Assembly: GCA_005799205.1 (NCBI GenBank)
Contig: SYHM01000185.1
Location: 1-23,820, forward strand
From: Planctomycetia bacterium
GTDB taxonomy: Bacteria; Planctomycetota; Phycisphaerae; Phycisphaerales; SM1A02
DNA: 23,820 bases
Direction of reading: 5' to 3'
The notes under the pieces were generated by a model, which saw only the letters and a list, made by a program, of their open reading frames with translations, was not told where the DNA came from and did no database searches. A program made the translations under genes and the position numbers. Of this stretch, positions 14,603-21,509 are shown one piece after another (within the stretch, counting starts at the first letter, position 1; every line of letters begins with the position of its first letter).

Positions 14603-15215
14603 AGGCATTGCTGGTGTACTGGCTCGCCGCACGACGGAGCAGTCTCGTAGCCGCTTCGTCGTGCGCGGTACGCAAGCGTCCTGTGAGCTGAGACGGACTG
14701 AGCAAATCGACAAACCCTGAGGTCGCATGAAGCAATGAGAGATTCGATCCCACGATGTCAACACCGAACTCTGCGTCCCCTGCAGTGCCAGTAGGCCAAC
14801 CGAACCCACCGCCTCCATAAAGCCCCATCTCGCGGCCTGAGAACACGAGCAGTCGAAGGGACAGATTTGTCGCGGCAGGATCAATCGCCGTCTTTCCAGC
14901 CTTGGGTTCCCACAAGAGTTCGACATGCAGCAACTGACCGAAGACATCCCCCCCCTCAGCAAGTTCGGCCGTCGTGACATCACTGAGCACGAATGACACG
15001 TTGGCCTGTTCGATCGAATAGGTGCCGATGCCGAGATCGGCTCGAAAGCTCCGGGGAGTGTTGCCATCGCTCGTCACCTCCAGTCGCTCGGGTGCACTGA
15101 CTCCACAGCCCGGCGAGACAGCAATCGCGAAAACGAGCGCGATCACCGCTGCCACGCAGAGTGATGTGTGTGCGACAAGTTGCAACCTGCCAAACGATCG
15201 CAAAGCGCCGCTCAT
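14550..15215 (-). CDS. Putative lipoprotein of unknown function
   Basis: 221 residues, starting in a 4-bp overlap with the upstream amidohydrolase-fold gene. Residues about 18-33 form a hydrophobic signal segment (LCVAAVIALVFAIAV), followed by SPG-C37, a lipobox-like site with a non-ideal -3 residue. The mature part is beta-rich with a Gly patch (YGGGGFGWPTGTAG) and a basic, probably helical C-terminus (TRLLRRAASQYTSNAFKRV). I recognise no family. As last gene of the menG-amidohydrolase-fold-lipoprotein operon it is expected at the envelope. It overlaps the NUDIX 3' end by 53 bp. Confidence 0.8.
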   Translation of the reverse strand: MSGALRSFGRLQLVAHTSLCVAAVIALVFAIAVSPGCGVSAPERLEVTSDGNTPRSFRADLGIGTYSIEQANVSFVLSDVTTAELAEGGDVFGQLLHVELLWEPKAGKTAIDPAATNLSLRLLVFSGREMGLYGGGGFGWPTGTAGDAEFGVDIVGSNLSLLHATSGFVDLLSPSQLTGRLRTAHDEAATRLLRRAASQYTSNAFKRVQWVGLDSPQGMVR

Positions 15216-16138
15216 CGGCGCACAGGAGATCGTTGTCCGCCTAGGGTGGCACGCTCACTCACTGCGGCTGGCGAGCCAGAGAGTCCCGTCATCAACGGCG
15301 CCCGCATCGAGAGTGTCTCAATTGGGTTTCGCTCGACGATCAGCCGCAGCGCTGCTCGTGGAATCGCTGTGAGGTTCGTTCCAAGCGCGTACGAGTTCAG
15401 CGAGTAGATCGCCTCAACGGCCGCAGTTGGAGAGGTGAATGGGAAGCCAGAGGCGAGAAAAATCTTGTCAAGAACCCCAGCCTCGTGCGCGTGCAAGAGA
15501 GTCGTATAGAGGCGCCACGACTGGGATGTGATCCCGCTCGTGTCGGCGTAGATGCCAGGGTGCTTCGAGAGCAGTGCAATCGTCTCGTCGATCCACGGCG
15601 AGCCGATTTCGCTGAGCACAATCTTGAGCGTTGGAAAGGTGCGTGCAACTTCATCCCACGGAGTTGGACGGTCGAACTCCATGATCATCGAAGGGGTCAT
15701 CAATCCTGGGCGGGTTACAAAGACGGGGAGGTGTTCGGCTGCACAGCGGTCAAAGAGTCGCATTGCCGATGAATGGGTTGGATGGAATCCCTGCGCAGAA
15801 GGAGAGATGTTGACGCCGACAAGCCCAAGGGACTTGGCGCGATCGAGATCTTCAGTCCACGAGGGACACATCGGATCGATCCCAGCGATTCCAGCGAGTC
15901 GGTGCGGCTCTTGGCCCACCACGCCCGCAATGAACTCAGCTGGAACGACGGCCCCAAGCGCGTGTGACTTGAACCCGTGGACGAGGGCACAGCCAACGCA
16001 TTCCAGTGCCTGCCGGTGCGAGCCAAGCGTGCCATCGAACCCGCCAGGACGACGAGCGAGTCCGCGGATCCCCTCAGCAAGCTCGAAACCAAGCTGCTCT
16101 GGAGAGTGCCAAACACGGGTCAGGACATCGAAAATCAT
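15212..16138 (-). CDS. Amidohydrolase-fold protein (amidohydrolase 2 type) with metal ligands lost; probable pseudoenzyme
   Basis: 308 residues, linked by 4-bp overlaps to menG upstream and the lipoprotein gene downstream. The length and many motifs match the TIM-barrel amidohydrolase-2/ACMSD family: FDVLTRVWHSPEQLG, HLPVFVTRPG, LKIVLSEIGSPWIDETI, HPGIYADTSG and IFLASGFPF. In active relatives these read D-x-H-x-H-x-W, P-V-x-x-H-x-G, A-H-L-G-x-P-W and G-S-D-F-P. Here the N-terminal His pair is L6 and R8, the next His is T142, the fourth is E177 and the Asp is G231. All the metal-ligand positions I can align have changed while the scaffold is intact, so hydrolysis is unlikely. It may bind a ligand or partner. 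The alignment is by eye. Confidence 0.85.
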   Translation of the reverse strand: MIFDVLTRVWHSPEQLGFELAEGIRGLARRPGGFDGTLGSHRQALECVGCALVHGFKSHALGAVVPAEFIAGVVGQEPHRLAGIAGIDPMCPSWTEDLDRAKSLGLVGVNISPSAQGFHPTHSSAMRLFDRCAAEHLPVFVTRPGLMTPSMIMEFDRPTPWDEVARTFPTLKIVLSEIGSPWIDETIALLSKHPGIYADTSGITSQSWRLYTTLLHAHEAGVLDKIFLASGFPFTSPTAAVEAIYSLNSYALGTNLTAIPRAALRLIVERNPIETLSMRAPLMTGLSGSPAAVSERATLGGQRSPVRR

Positions 16139-16944
16139 TGGTCGTTTCGAGTGTAGCGACTCGTCGGTTCGTCTGCTACGAATGCGACCGAGATCACACA
16201 GGTTCCCATCGTCAACGGGTGTTGCTCGACTTTGGAAAATCCAGCGTGATTCAATTGCTCCTTGAGCGCGGATGGATCAAGAAATGTTTGCACCGATCTT
16301 GGCAGATAGCGGTACGCACCTGACCGGTCACGCGCAAGCAGAGTTGCGGTCCATGGCATGATTCGATTGGTATAGAGCTGGTGGGCGAACCGAACGATCG
16401 CCGACGTTGGTTCGGCAAACTCAAGGACGATCAGGCGCCCCCCAGGGCGCAGCACCCGGTGAAACTCACGCAATGCGCTTTGCGGGTCGGCGACGTTGCG
16501 AAGTCCAAATGCAATCGAGACGCGGTCGAAGGAGGCGTTGGGGTATGGCAGCGCCTGCGCGTCCCCCTCGATGAAAGCCACCCCGGCGCACCGACCTCCT
16601 GCCCGTGCGGCCTTCACTCGGGCGTGGTCGAGCATTGCGGGCGTGTAGTCGAGTCCGACGACCTCCGCTGCGCCCGCTCGCGCGAACTCAAGTGTCAAGT
16701 CACCAGTTCCGCACGCGACATCGAGGACGGATGCTCTTTCGATCGGACCAGAGAGCCGCACGGCGATCCTCCGCCAGCGCTGGTCGAGTCCGAACGAATG
16801 CACTCGATTATTGAAGTCATAGGCGTGTGCGATTGCCGTAAACATCGCACGGACGCGGTCGGCCTTGTCGGCGCGCTGGTGGGGGTCCCCGCTGAGGGCA
16901 CTGCTGTCCCATCCTTTCGAACTCTGATTGCACTGAGGTGCCAT
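16135..16944 (-). CDS. ubiE: Demethylmenaquinone/ubiquinone biosynthesis C-methyltransferase (MenG/UbiE)
   Basis: 269 residues. SAM-binding motif I is VLDVACGTG (73-81), followed by VVGLDYTPAMLDHAR, FIEGDAQALPYPNASFDRVS and the UbiE signature RVLRPGGRLIVLEFA. The UbiE-type N-terminal block is FTAIAHAYDFNNRVHSFGLD (35-54). The enzyme methylates the quinone ring in the last steps of menaquinone or ubiquinone synthesis; which quinone is made is not shown here. The first 25 residues are an extra polar extension. Transcription likely begins at the start codon: TAGGAT lies 6 nt upstream. It is first in a three-gene operon with 4-bp overlaps, divergent from the cobalamin-fold gene. Confidence 0.92.
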   Translation of the reverse strand: MAPQCNQSSKGWDSSALSGDPHQRADKADRVRAMFTAIAHAYDFNNRVHSFGLDQRWRRIAVRLSGPIERASVLDVACGTGDLTLEFARAGAAEVVGLDYTPAMLDHARVKAARAGGRCAGVAFIEGDAQALPYPNASFDRVSIAFGLRNVADPQSALREFHRVLRPGGRLIVLEFAEPTSAIVRFAHQLYTNRIMPWTATLLARDRSGAYRYLPRSVQTFLDPSALKEQLNHAGFSKVEQHPLTMGTCVISVAFVADEPTSRYTRNDQ

Positions 16945-16950
16945 TTCACG

Positions 16951-16956
16951 ATCCTA
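16951..16956 (-). promoter_or_regulatory. -10 element (TAGGAT) 6 nt before the ubiE ATG
   Basis: On the minus strand TAGGAT, then CGTGAA, then ATG at 16944. This is the exact spacing seen for four other genes here and predicts a leaderless message. Only a poor -35 (TTTATT, 17 nt upstream) is visible. Confidence 0.5.
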
Positions 16957-17044
16957 GACGCGAACTGGAGACCAATAAAGACGCGAAGTGGGTGCAGATA
17001 ACGCTCGGAGCGACTGATGCGGTGGCGCATCACCAGACCCACGA

Positions 17045-17782
17045 ATGCCCGTCGATGAAGAGGACATGACCCCAACAACATGGAACACTGAAATGGCACT
17101 CGAACGACTTCTTCAACTGTGCGTGAGCGGCGACCGGCCTGCAACGCGCGACTTCATCGGGCAGGTGCAGGGTCAAGGCCTTTCGTCGATGCAGCTCGCG
17201 CAAGAACTCTATTGGCCAGCAATGCAGACGATCTTTCGGATGTACCGCCAAGATCAACTCACGACCCTGGCCTATCAATACTCAACACGCATTCTTCGAA
17301 TGCTCGTGGATCAGGCGCAAGCGACCTATCCACAGCGTGCACGCAATGGCCACCGGCTGCTCTGCGTGTGTGGTCAAAACGAGTCTGAAGATCTTGCAGG
17401 ACAGCTGTGCAGCGACCTTCTCGAGGCCGCTGGATACGAGATTCTGTTCGCAGCGGGGGGGGTTGCGAACGATGAGATTCTCGAGGAGGCTGGATTGCGC
17501 CGGCCTGATGCGATTGTCGTCTTCGCAGCTGCCGCATCGGATGCACCAAAGATTCGTCAGCTGATTGACCTGATTCGCTCGACCGACGCGAACCCAGGAA
17601 TGCCCGTGTTCTGTGGAGGTGGCGTCTTCGCGCGTGCCCCCGGTCTGGCGCAGGAGATCGGCGCCGACGGGACGGCCGATGACGTCTTCGCAGTCGAAGA
17701 AATGGTGCGGTGCACGCTCTGCGCCCCCAAGGCGACGCCGCGCGCGCAGCCATCGAAGCGCGTGCGAGCAGCCGTAGCATGA
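17045..17782 (+). CDS. Cobalamin-binding-fold protein lacking the cobalt-ligating His
   Basis: 245 residues from ATG 17045; later in-frame ATGs at 17066 and near 17093 are possible. Residues about 15-92 look like the four-helix B12-binding cap (ELYWPAMQTIFRMYRQDQLT). Residues about 103-220 look like the B12-binding Rossmann domain: HRLLCVCGQNESEDLAG, LLEAAGYEILFAAG, PDAIVVFAAAAS, FCGGGVF and IGADGTADD. In B12 binders the first loop reads D-x-H-x-x-G, with the His binding cobalt. Aligning on the following helix puts E113, E115 and A118 there, so the His is absent. The Gly-rich FCGGGVF and GADG loops are kept. It may bind cobalamin base-on, another ligand, or nothing. No DNA-binding domain is visible. 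It is divergent from ubiE and precedes tilS. Confidence 0.75.
   Translation: MPVDEEDMTPTTWNTEMALERLLQLCVSGDRPATRDFIGQVQGQGLSSMQLAQELYWPAMQTIFRMYRQDQLTTLAYQYSTRILRMLVDQAQATYPQRARNGHRLLCVCGQNESEDLAGQLCSDLLEAAGYEILFAAGGVANDEILEEAGLRRPDAIVVFAAAASDAPKIRQLIDLIRSTDANPGMPVFCGGGVFARAPGLAQEIGADGTADDVFAVEEMVRCTLCAPKATPRAQPSKRVRAAVA
17775..17780 (+). promoter_or_regulatory. -10 element (TAGCAT) 6 nt before the tilS GTG
   Basis: TAGCAT, then GAGTGT, then GTG 17787. The last T of the hexamer is the first base of the upstream TGA stop (17780-17782). It predicts a leaderless tilS message; no good -35 is seen. Confidence 0.5.
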
Positions 17783-17786
17783 GTGT

Positions 17787-18797
17787 GTGACGCCACTCAC
17801 CAGTGACGAAGTGTTGCGACGCGCGAGTCGCGATCCACTTGTGGCTCGTTTCGCGCACCACATTCGTGTGCGCTGCGGGCGCGAGCGAGGCGACTCAATG
17901 GTCATTGGATTCAGCGGGGGGGTTGACTCGACCGCACTTCTGCTGCTCGCGGCGGTTGTGGCTGAGCGCGAGTCGTCAGTCAGTGGACTGCATGCGGTCT
18001 ACGTCCATCACCATCTCAGAGCGCAGGCCGACGAGGATGTGATCCACTGCCGTGAGCTCTGTACACGGCTCGGGGTCTCTTTCATTGCAACGGATGTGCG
18101 GCCGCGTGCAACAGCTGGCGGGCTAGCGGCGGAAGCGCGCCGCTTGCGGCACGAGGCGCTCACTGGATGTGCGATGCGAGTTGGTGCGAAGTTCATTGCC
18201 CTCGCACACCAAAGCGATGATGTGCTCGAGACGCTCTTGATGCGTCTCGGCCGTGGAATCGCCGTTCGAGGTCTCTCGACGATCCCATGGACGAGGCGCG
18301 CGGAACCCACGAGCGAGATCGCCATCGTGCGCCCTCTGCTTGCTGAGAGCCGAGCGGAGCTTGTGCGGCTGTGTACCTCGTGCGAGGTCTCGTGGCGGGA
18401 AGACGCGAGCAATGGGCTCGAGAGCTCTCCGCGTGGATTCCTCCGTGCGTCCGTCATACCCGCTCTCCGTGAGCGTTGGGGGCGAATCGCTTCTCACGCA
18501 GTCGATGCCTCGGATGCTGCACGAAGCGGCGAATGGGCGCTCGCAGAGATTGCGGCACGCGATGGATGGTGCGGTGACGAGATTGCACGCACGCAGTGCC
18601 GTGAGCGAGGTCCGCTCGTAGCAGCGTCACTGCTCGCGAGTGCCTGTCGTGCGCGGGGAATCCCACTTTCGCCGCGGACGGTTCGCGCGGTCATCGACGC
18701 CGCTTGTGATCACGAACTCCGTCCACGAGAGTTTTCGGAAGGGGCGGTCACAGTTCTGCTCACTGCGCGTGCCCTGCGGGTGACCCTGCAGGGGTAA
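17787..18797 (+). CDS. tilS: tRNA(Ile)-lysidine synthase TilS (short form)
   Basis: 336 residues from GTG 17787, 4 nt after the preceding stop. The PP-loop motif GFSGGVDSTALLLL (41-54) binds ATP. HAVYVHHHLRAQADED and FIALAHQSDDVLETLLMRLGRGIAVRGL are the TilS-specific blocks. The enzyme converts C34 of the tRNA-Ile CAU anticodon to lysidine so that AUA is read as Ile; it is normally essential. E. coli TilS is about 430 residues. This one keeps the catalytic and linker parts but has at most a small C-terminal domain, which is common in several phyla. It is convergent with the next gene, with a 37-bp gap and no obvious terminator. Confidence 0.92.
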   Translation: MTPLTSDEVLRRASRDPLVARFAHHIRVRCGRERGDSMVIGFSGGVDSTALLLLAAVVAERESSVSGLHAVYVHHHLRAQADEDVIHCRELCTRLGVSFIATDVRPRATAGGLAAEARRLRHEALTGCAMRVGAKFIALAHQSDDVLETLLMRLGRGIAVRGLSTIPWTRRAEPTSEIAIVRPLLAESRAELVRLCTSCEVSWREDASNGLESSPRGFLRASVIPALRERWGRIASHAVDASDAARSGEWALAEIAARDGWCGDEIARTQCRERGPLVAASLLASACRARGIPLSPRTVRAVIDAACDHELRPREFSEGAVTVLLTARALRVTLQG

Positions 18798-18834
18798 GAG
18801 GTGGGTGGGGAAAACGCGCTGACGATGCGAGGCG

Positions 18835-19782
18835 CTACTTGGCTGGCGGTGCACCGAGGCACGCATTCCAGTCCGAGTCGGTGGCGCACGAGACTCGGCC
18901 CTCTTCGATGACGATGACCGTCGGAGGCTTGATGATGTACGCCCTTCCTGGTGGGAGTGAGAGCCGCTCACAATCGGCACATGGGACAGGTCCGAGGTTG
19001 TCGCCGTCCAGAGCAACAGTGCCTGGCGAAGGGGGAATCTCGACCGCAATGACCTTCACATCTGGCCGCGCGGATGTGAAGTACTGCTCAAAGAGTTCGC
19101 GGCAGTGGCCGCACTGTGGGCTGTAGAGCACCACGATGCTGCGGCCTTCAAGTGTGCGCGCTGTCAGTGTTGGAAGAAACCGAGAGAGCCCAGTGTCGGG
19201 CACGGTGCGGCCTTGCCAGTGAACATAATCGAGCACAACGCTTTCGACACCGCCACTCGCGCCATAGCTTTGCGCCGCATTCGATTCAATCGGTACCCGT
19301 GCAGCAACGCCGATTGAGACAACCCACACCGCCAACACCCGCGCGAGCAGCCAGACTCCGCTTCTGCGCTGAAGCGCGCCGGATGCAGCAGCGGCGTGAC
19401 TCGCGGTCGAATAGAGCCACAGCGACAACGCGACTCCAACGACTGGAATGACCAGTGGACCGAGTCCAGCTGATGCTGCTGTTGCGGCCATGTGCGAGGC
19501 AAGGGTTGCCACTGCGCAAAATGCGTAGGCGAGCAGGCATGCCCGACTCATTGCGCGGCCAAGCAGTGGTGTGCCTCCGAAGAACACGAGTGTCAGCGCT
19601 GCAGCAGTCATGATTCCCACCACAAGCTGCGCCATCGCCGTTGGCGTGAATGCAGCACGCAGTCCAACATTGGCGATCCATATGGGCATCCAAGCCGTCC
19701 CACCAACGATCCAAGCGATCGCCGTTGACAAGAGGAGCAGGGGGGTCAAGAATCGAATCGTGGCGGTGTGCATGCTCTGCAT
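18835..19782 (-). CDS. Polytopic membrane protein with C-terminal thioredoxin-like domain (CGHC, PCADC)
   Basis: 315 residues from ATG 19782 (31 nt after the upstream stop); ATG 19773 is an alternative. The frame is open further upstream, but that part overlaps the preceding gene and looks non-coding. Residues about 8-160 contain four or five membrane helices. The C-terminal part is thioredoxin-like: IVVLYSPQCGHCRELFEQYF with C224-G-H-C227, then a second pair C268-A-D-C271, then PPTVIVIEEG, which replaces the usual cis-Pro segment, and C299 and C308. The layout parallels the next gene upstream (C275-D-H-C278 and C312-S-E-C315), so the two are probably paralogues. A role in thiol redox outside the cytoplasm is inferred. 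No named family is assigned. Confidence 0.8.
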   Translation of the reverse strand: MQSMHTATIRFLTPLLLLSTAIAWIVGGTAWMPIWIANVGLRAAFTPTAMAQLVVGIMTAAALTLVFFGGTPLLGRAMSRACLLAYAFCAVATLASHMAATAASAGLGPLVIPVVGVALSLWLYSTASHAAAASGALQRRSGVWLLARVLAVWVVSIGVAARVPIESNAAQSYGASGGVESVVLDYVHWQGRTVPDTGLSRFLPTLTARTLEGRSIVVLYSPQCGHCRELFEQYFTSARPDVKVIAVEIPPSPGTVALDGDNLGPVPCADCERLSLPPGRAYIIKPPTVIVIEEGRVSCATDSDWNACLGAPPAK

Positions 19783-19813
19783 CTCGGAGGGGTGAATGAG
19801 TGAACTGAACGAG

Positions 19814-20899
19814 TCAGTGTCCCGCGAGGCACCGATCGAGCGCGGCGCGATCCTCGGGATCGGTGACAAGATCAGTGATGACTCCATCGACGACGCGCAG
19901 CAAGACCGGGGTCGTGAGCACATACTCGGGCCCCTTGAGCAACGTGCGCAGCTGGCATTCGCTGCATGGCATCTCTAGGGAGGCCGCTGGGTCGGTGTCC
20001 GGAATCGCGATCGTGAGCGTTGGCGTTGTGAGCGATCCTGAGAAATGGCTTTGGAGCAGATCGTGGCAGTGATCACAGTCTTCTCTGTAAAACATGACAA
20101 ACCAAGTTCCCGTGTTGATCGTGGCGGGAGGCGGTTGCGTCATCAATCGAGCCATTGCTTGCGAGTCGAGGCGCGATCCGCGCCATGTTGAGAAGTCTGG
20201 CACGTAGTACGGATCGGCACTCGCGGGCATCCCAGGCCACGGCGTCACAACAGATGGAACAACTTGCGGCACCGTTGGTGGGTTGCGTTCTGTCACCACC
20301 GCTGGAGCGGGCACAACGAGTTCTGGTGTCGGTGCAATGATCGCGATGTCGCTTCGAGGTGGGACCATCACGACGACGGCAGCTCCGATGCATGCAAGTG
20401 TGACGGCGCTAGGAAGTCCAGTCCACACGTACTCAGTTGCAACCTGTGCTGGACGCCGCCTCGACATCACTGCGAGCACCAAGAGTGTGAAGTCAATCGC
20501 GAGCATGACGACTGGGTTCGGGCCACCCGAGCCGAAACATCCGCACGAACCCTTCCATGCCCCCGTAAATCCAGATGTGACGAAGGCTGGCACAATCAAC
20601 GAGAGCAGGATGATGCAAAAGAGTGAAAGTATTGCGATGGCGACCGATCGCGCGAACCGGGGCATGCACAGCATGACCGCGACGAGCGTGAACTCGGCAA
20701 ACACGATCACTCGCATCGAAACATCGAGCCAGACCACTGGGGTCACGCTCACCCATCCATTGAAAAACTGCACGACACTGAGGACTGGCGGTGGAAGCAA
20801 TTTGGGATTGCGCTCAGTCAGTTTGACGATTGCGCCGCCCAGCAGCCACAGTGGGATCACGACGCGACTCACGATGTAGAAAAGTCGATGTCTGCTCAT
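19814..20899 (-). CDS. MauE/DoxX-like membrane protein with C-terminal thioredoxin-like domain (CDHC, PCSEC)
   Basis: 361 residues from ATG 20899, 13 nt after the gmhA stop; a longer upstream reading overlaps gmhA and is rejected. Residues about 6-148 have four membrane helices with S-C119-G-C121-F-G, a motif typical of MauE-like proteins, which help disulfide formation in methylamine dehydrogenase maturation. A further helix lies near 163-180. A Pro/Val-rich linker (about 185-225) follows. The C-terminal thioredoxin-like domain has WFVMFYREDCDHCHDLLQ (C275, C278), a second pair C312-S-E-C315, TTPVLLRVVDG and a terminal CLAG. The membrane cysteine pair could exchange electrons with the thioredoxin part; this is inferred from the motifs. 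It is middle gene of a gmhA-led operon. Confidence 0.82.
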   Translation of the reverse strand: MSRHRLFYIVSRVVIPLWLLGGAIVKLTERNPKLLPPPVLSVVQFFNGWVSVTPVVWLDVSMRVIVFAEFTLVAVMLCMPRFARSVAIAILSLFCIILLSLIVPAFVTSGFTGAWKGSCGCFGSGGPNPVVMLAIDFTLLVLAVMSRRRPAQVATEYVWTGLPSAVTLACIGAAVVVMVPPRSDIAIIAPTPELVVPAPAVVTERNPPTVPQVVPSVVTPWPGMPASADPYYVPDFSTWRGSRLDSQAMARLMTQPPPATINTGTWFVMFYREDCDHCHDLLQSHFSGSLTTPTLTIAIPDTDPAASLEMPCSECQLRTLLKGPEYVLTTPVLLRVVDGVITDLVTDPEDRAALDRCLAGH

Positions 20900-20912
20900 G
20901 GTGCCAACCGAA

Positions 20913-21491
20913 TCATGCGGGTTCGATGCTCTCGCAAAGAATATGCACGATCGCTTGATGCATCTCTTGAATCGCCGCTCCATCGACCCCGGCGATGCAA
21001 ATCGTTTGGTCGCAGAGTGACCGTGCCTCGCCTCCATCCCCGCCGAGCAGGCCGATCGTGCCGACACCGCGCGCGCGAGCCGCACGGAGCGCTCGCAGAA
21101 TGTTGGCACTTCGACCCGATGTCGAGAAGACGATGAGTTGATCTCCTGCGCTTGCGAGAGCGTCAACTTGGCGCCCGAAAACCTCTTCGAACCCGAAATC
21201 ATTTGCGATGCAGGTCAACGCCGTGGGGTCAGCGCATAAACAGACCGACTTGAATGGTTCACGCGACGAGCGATACCTCCCAACGAGCTCTTCGCACAAG
21301 TGCAGTGCCTCGGCTGCGCTGCCGCCATTTCCACAGGTCAGGATGCACTTGCCAGACGTGAGCGCTCCCCGGACTGCATCGATGACACACGTGAGCTCGC
21401 GCTCGAGGCCGCTGAGACTCTCGAGTGCACGCCGTGCTTGCGAAAGGCGAAATCGAATGCACTCATCACTGCGCCTGACAAAGATTGGCAT
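20913..21491 (-). CDS. gmhA: Phosphoheptose isomerase GmhA (SIS domain)
   Basis: 192 residues, the same length as E. coli GmhA. It is a single SIS domain: CGNGGSAAEALHLCEELVGRYR (53-74), DPTALTCIANDFGFEEVF, STSGRSANILRAL and IQEMHQAIVHILCE. The catalytic and metal residues line up by position: H64, E68, Q175 and H183, where E. coli has H61, E65, Q172 and H180. GmhA converts sedoheptulose 7-phosphate to D-glycero-D-manno-heptose 7-phosphate, the first step of heptose synthesis for LPS or other glycans. The related DiaA lacks some of these residues, so GmhA is preferred. The ATG lies only 18 bp from the divergent epimerase start, with TAGACT 6 nt upstream. Confidence 0.85.
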   Translation of the reverse strand: MPIFVRRSDECIRFRLSQARRALESLSGLERELTCVIDAVRGALTSGKCILTCGNGGSAAEALHLCEELVGRYRSSREPFKSVCLCADPTALTCIANDFGFEEVFGRQVDALASAGDQLIVFSTSGRSANILRALRAARARGVGTIGLLGGDGGEARSLCDQTICIAGVDGAAIQEMHQAIVHILCESIEPA

Positions 21492-21503
21492 CCCACTAGT
21501 CTA
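21475..21503. promoter_or_regulatory. Bidirectional promoter between gmhA and the epimerase gene
   Basis: Plus strand: CTGACA (21475-21480, one mismatch to TTGACA), 16 bp, TAGTCT (21497-21502), 7 nt, TTG 21510. Minus strand: TAGACT (21503-21498), 6 nt, ATG 21491. The two -10 hexamers overlap in a near-palindromic ACTAGTCTAG core. Predicted start sites are about 18-19 bp apart and coincide with the two start codons, so both messages would be leaderless. Confidence 0.55.
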
Positions 21504-21509
21504 GGGACA

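Noticed and set aside
13868..15067. Long minus-strand frame (399 codons) across the NUDIX and lipoprotein genes
   Set aside because: It conflicts with two better supported genes and has Arg/Ser/Pro-rich shadow composition.
19783..19923. Upstream extension of the second thioredoxin-like gene to 19923
   Set aside because: It overlaps the 3' end of the upstream gene in another frame and looks non-coding.
20900..21202. Upstream extension of the MauE-like/thioredoxin-like gene to 21202
   Set aside because: It runs out of frame through gmhA with Ser/Arg-rich composition; the first membrane helix begins just after ATG 20899.
21300..21509. Upstream extension of the epimerase frame to 21300
   Set aside because: It lies antisense inside gmhA, and the epimerase Rossmann fold begins right after TTG 21510.
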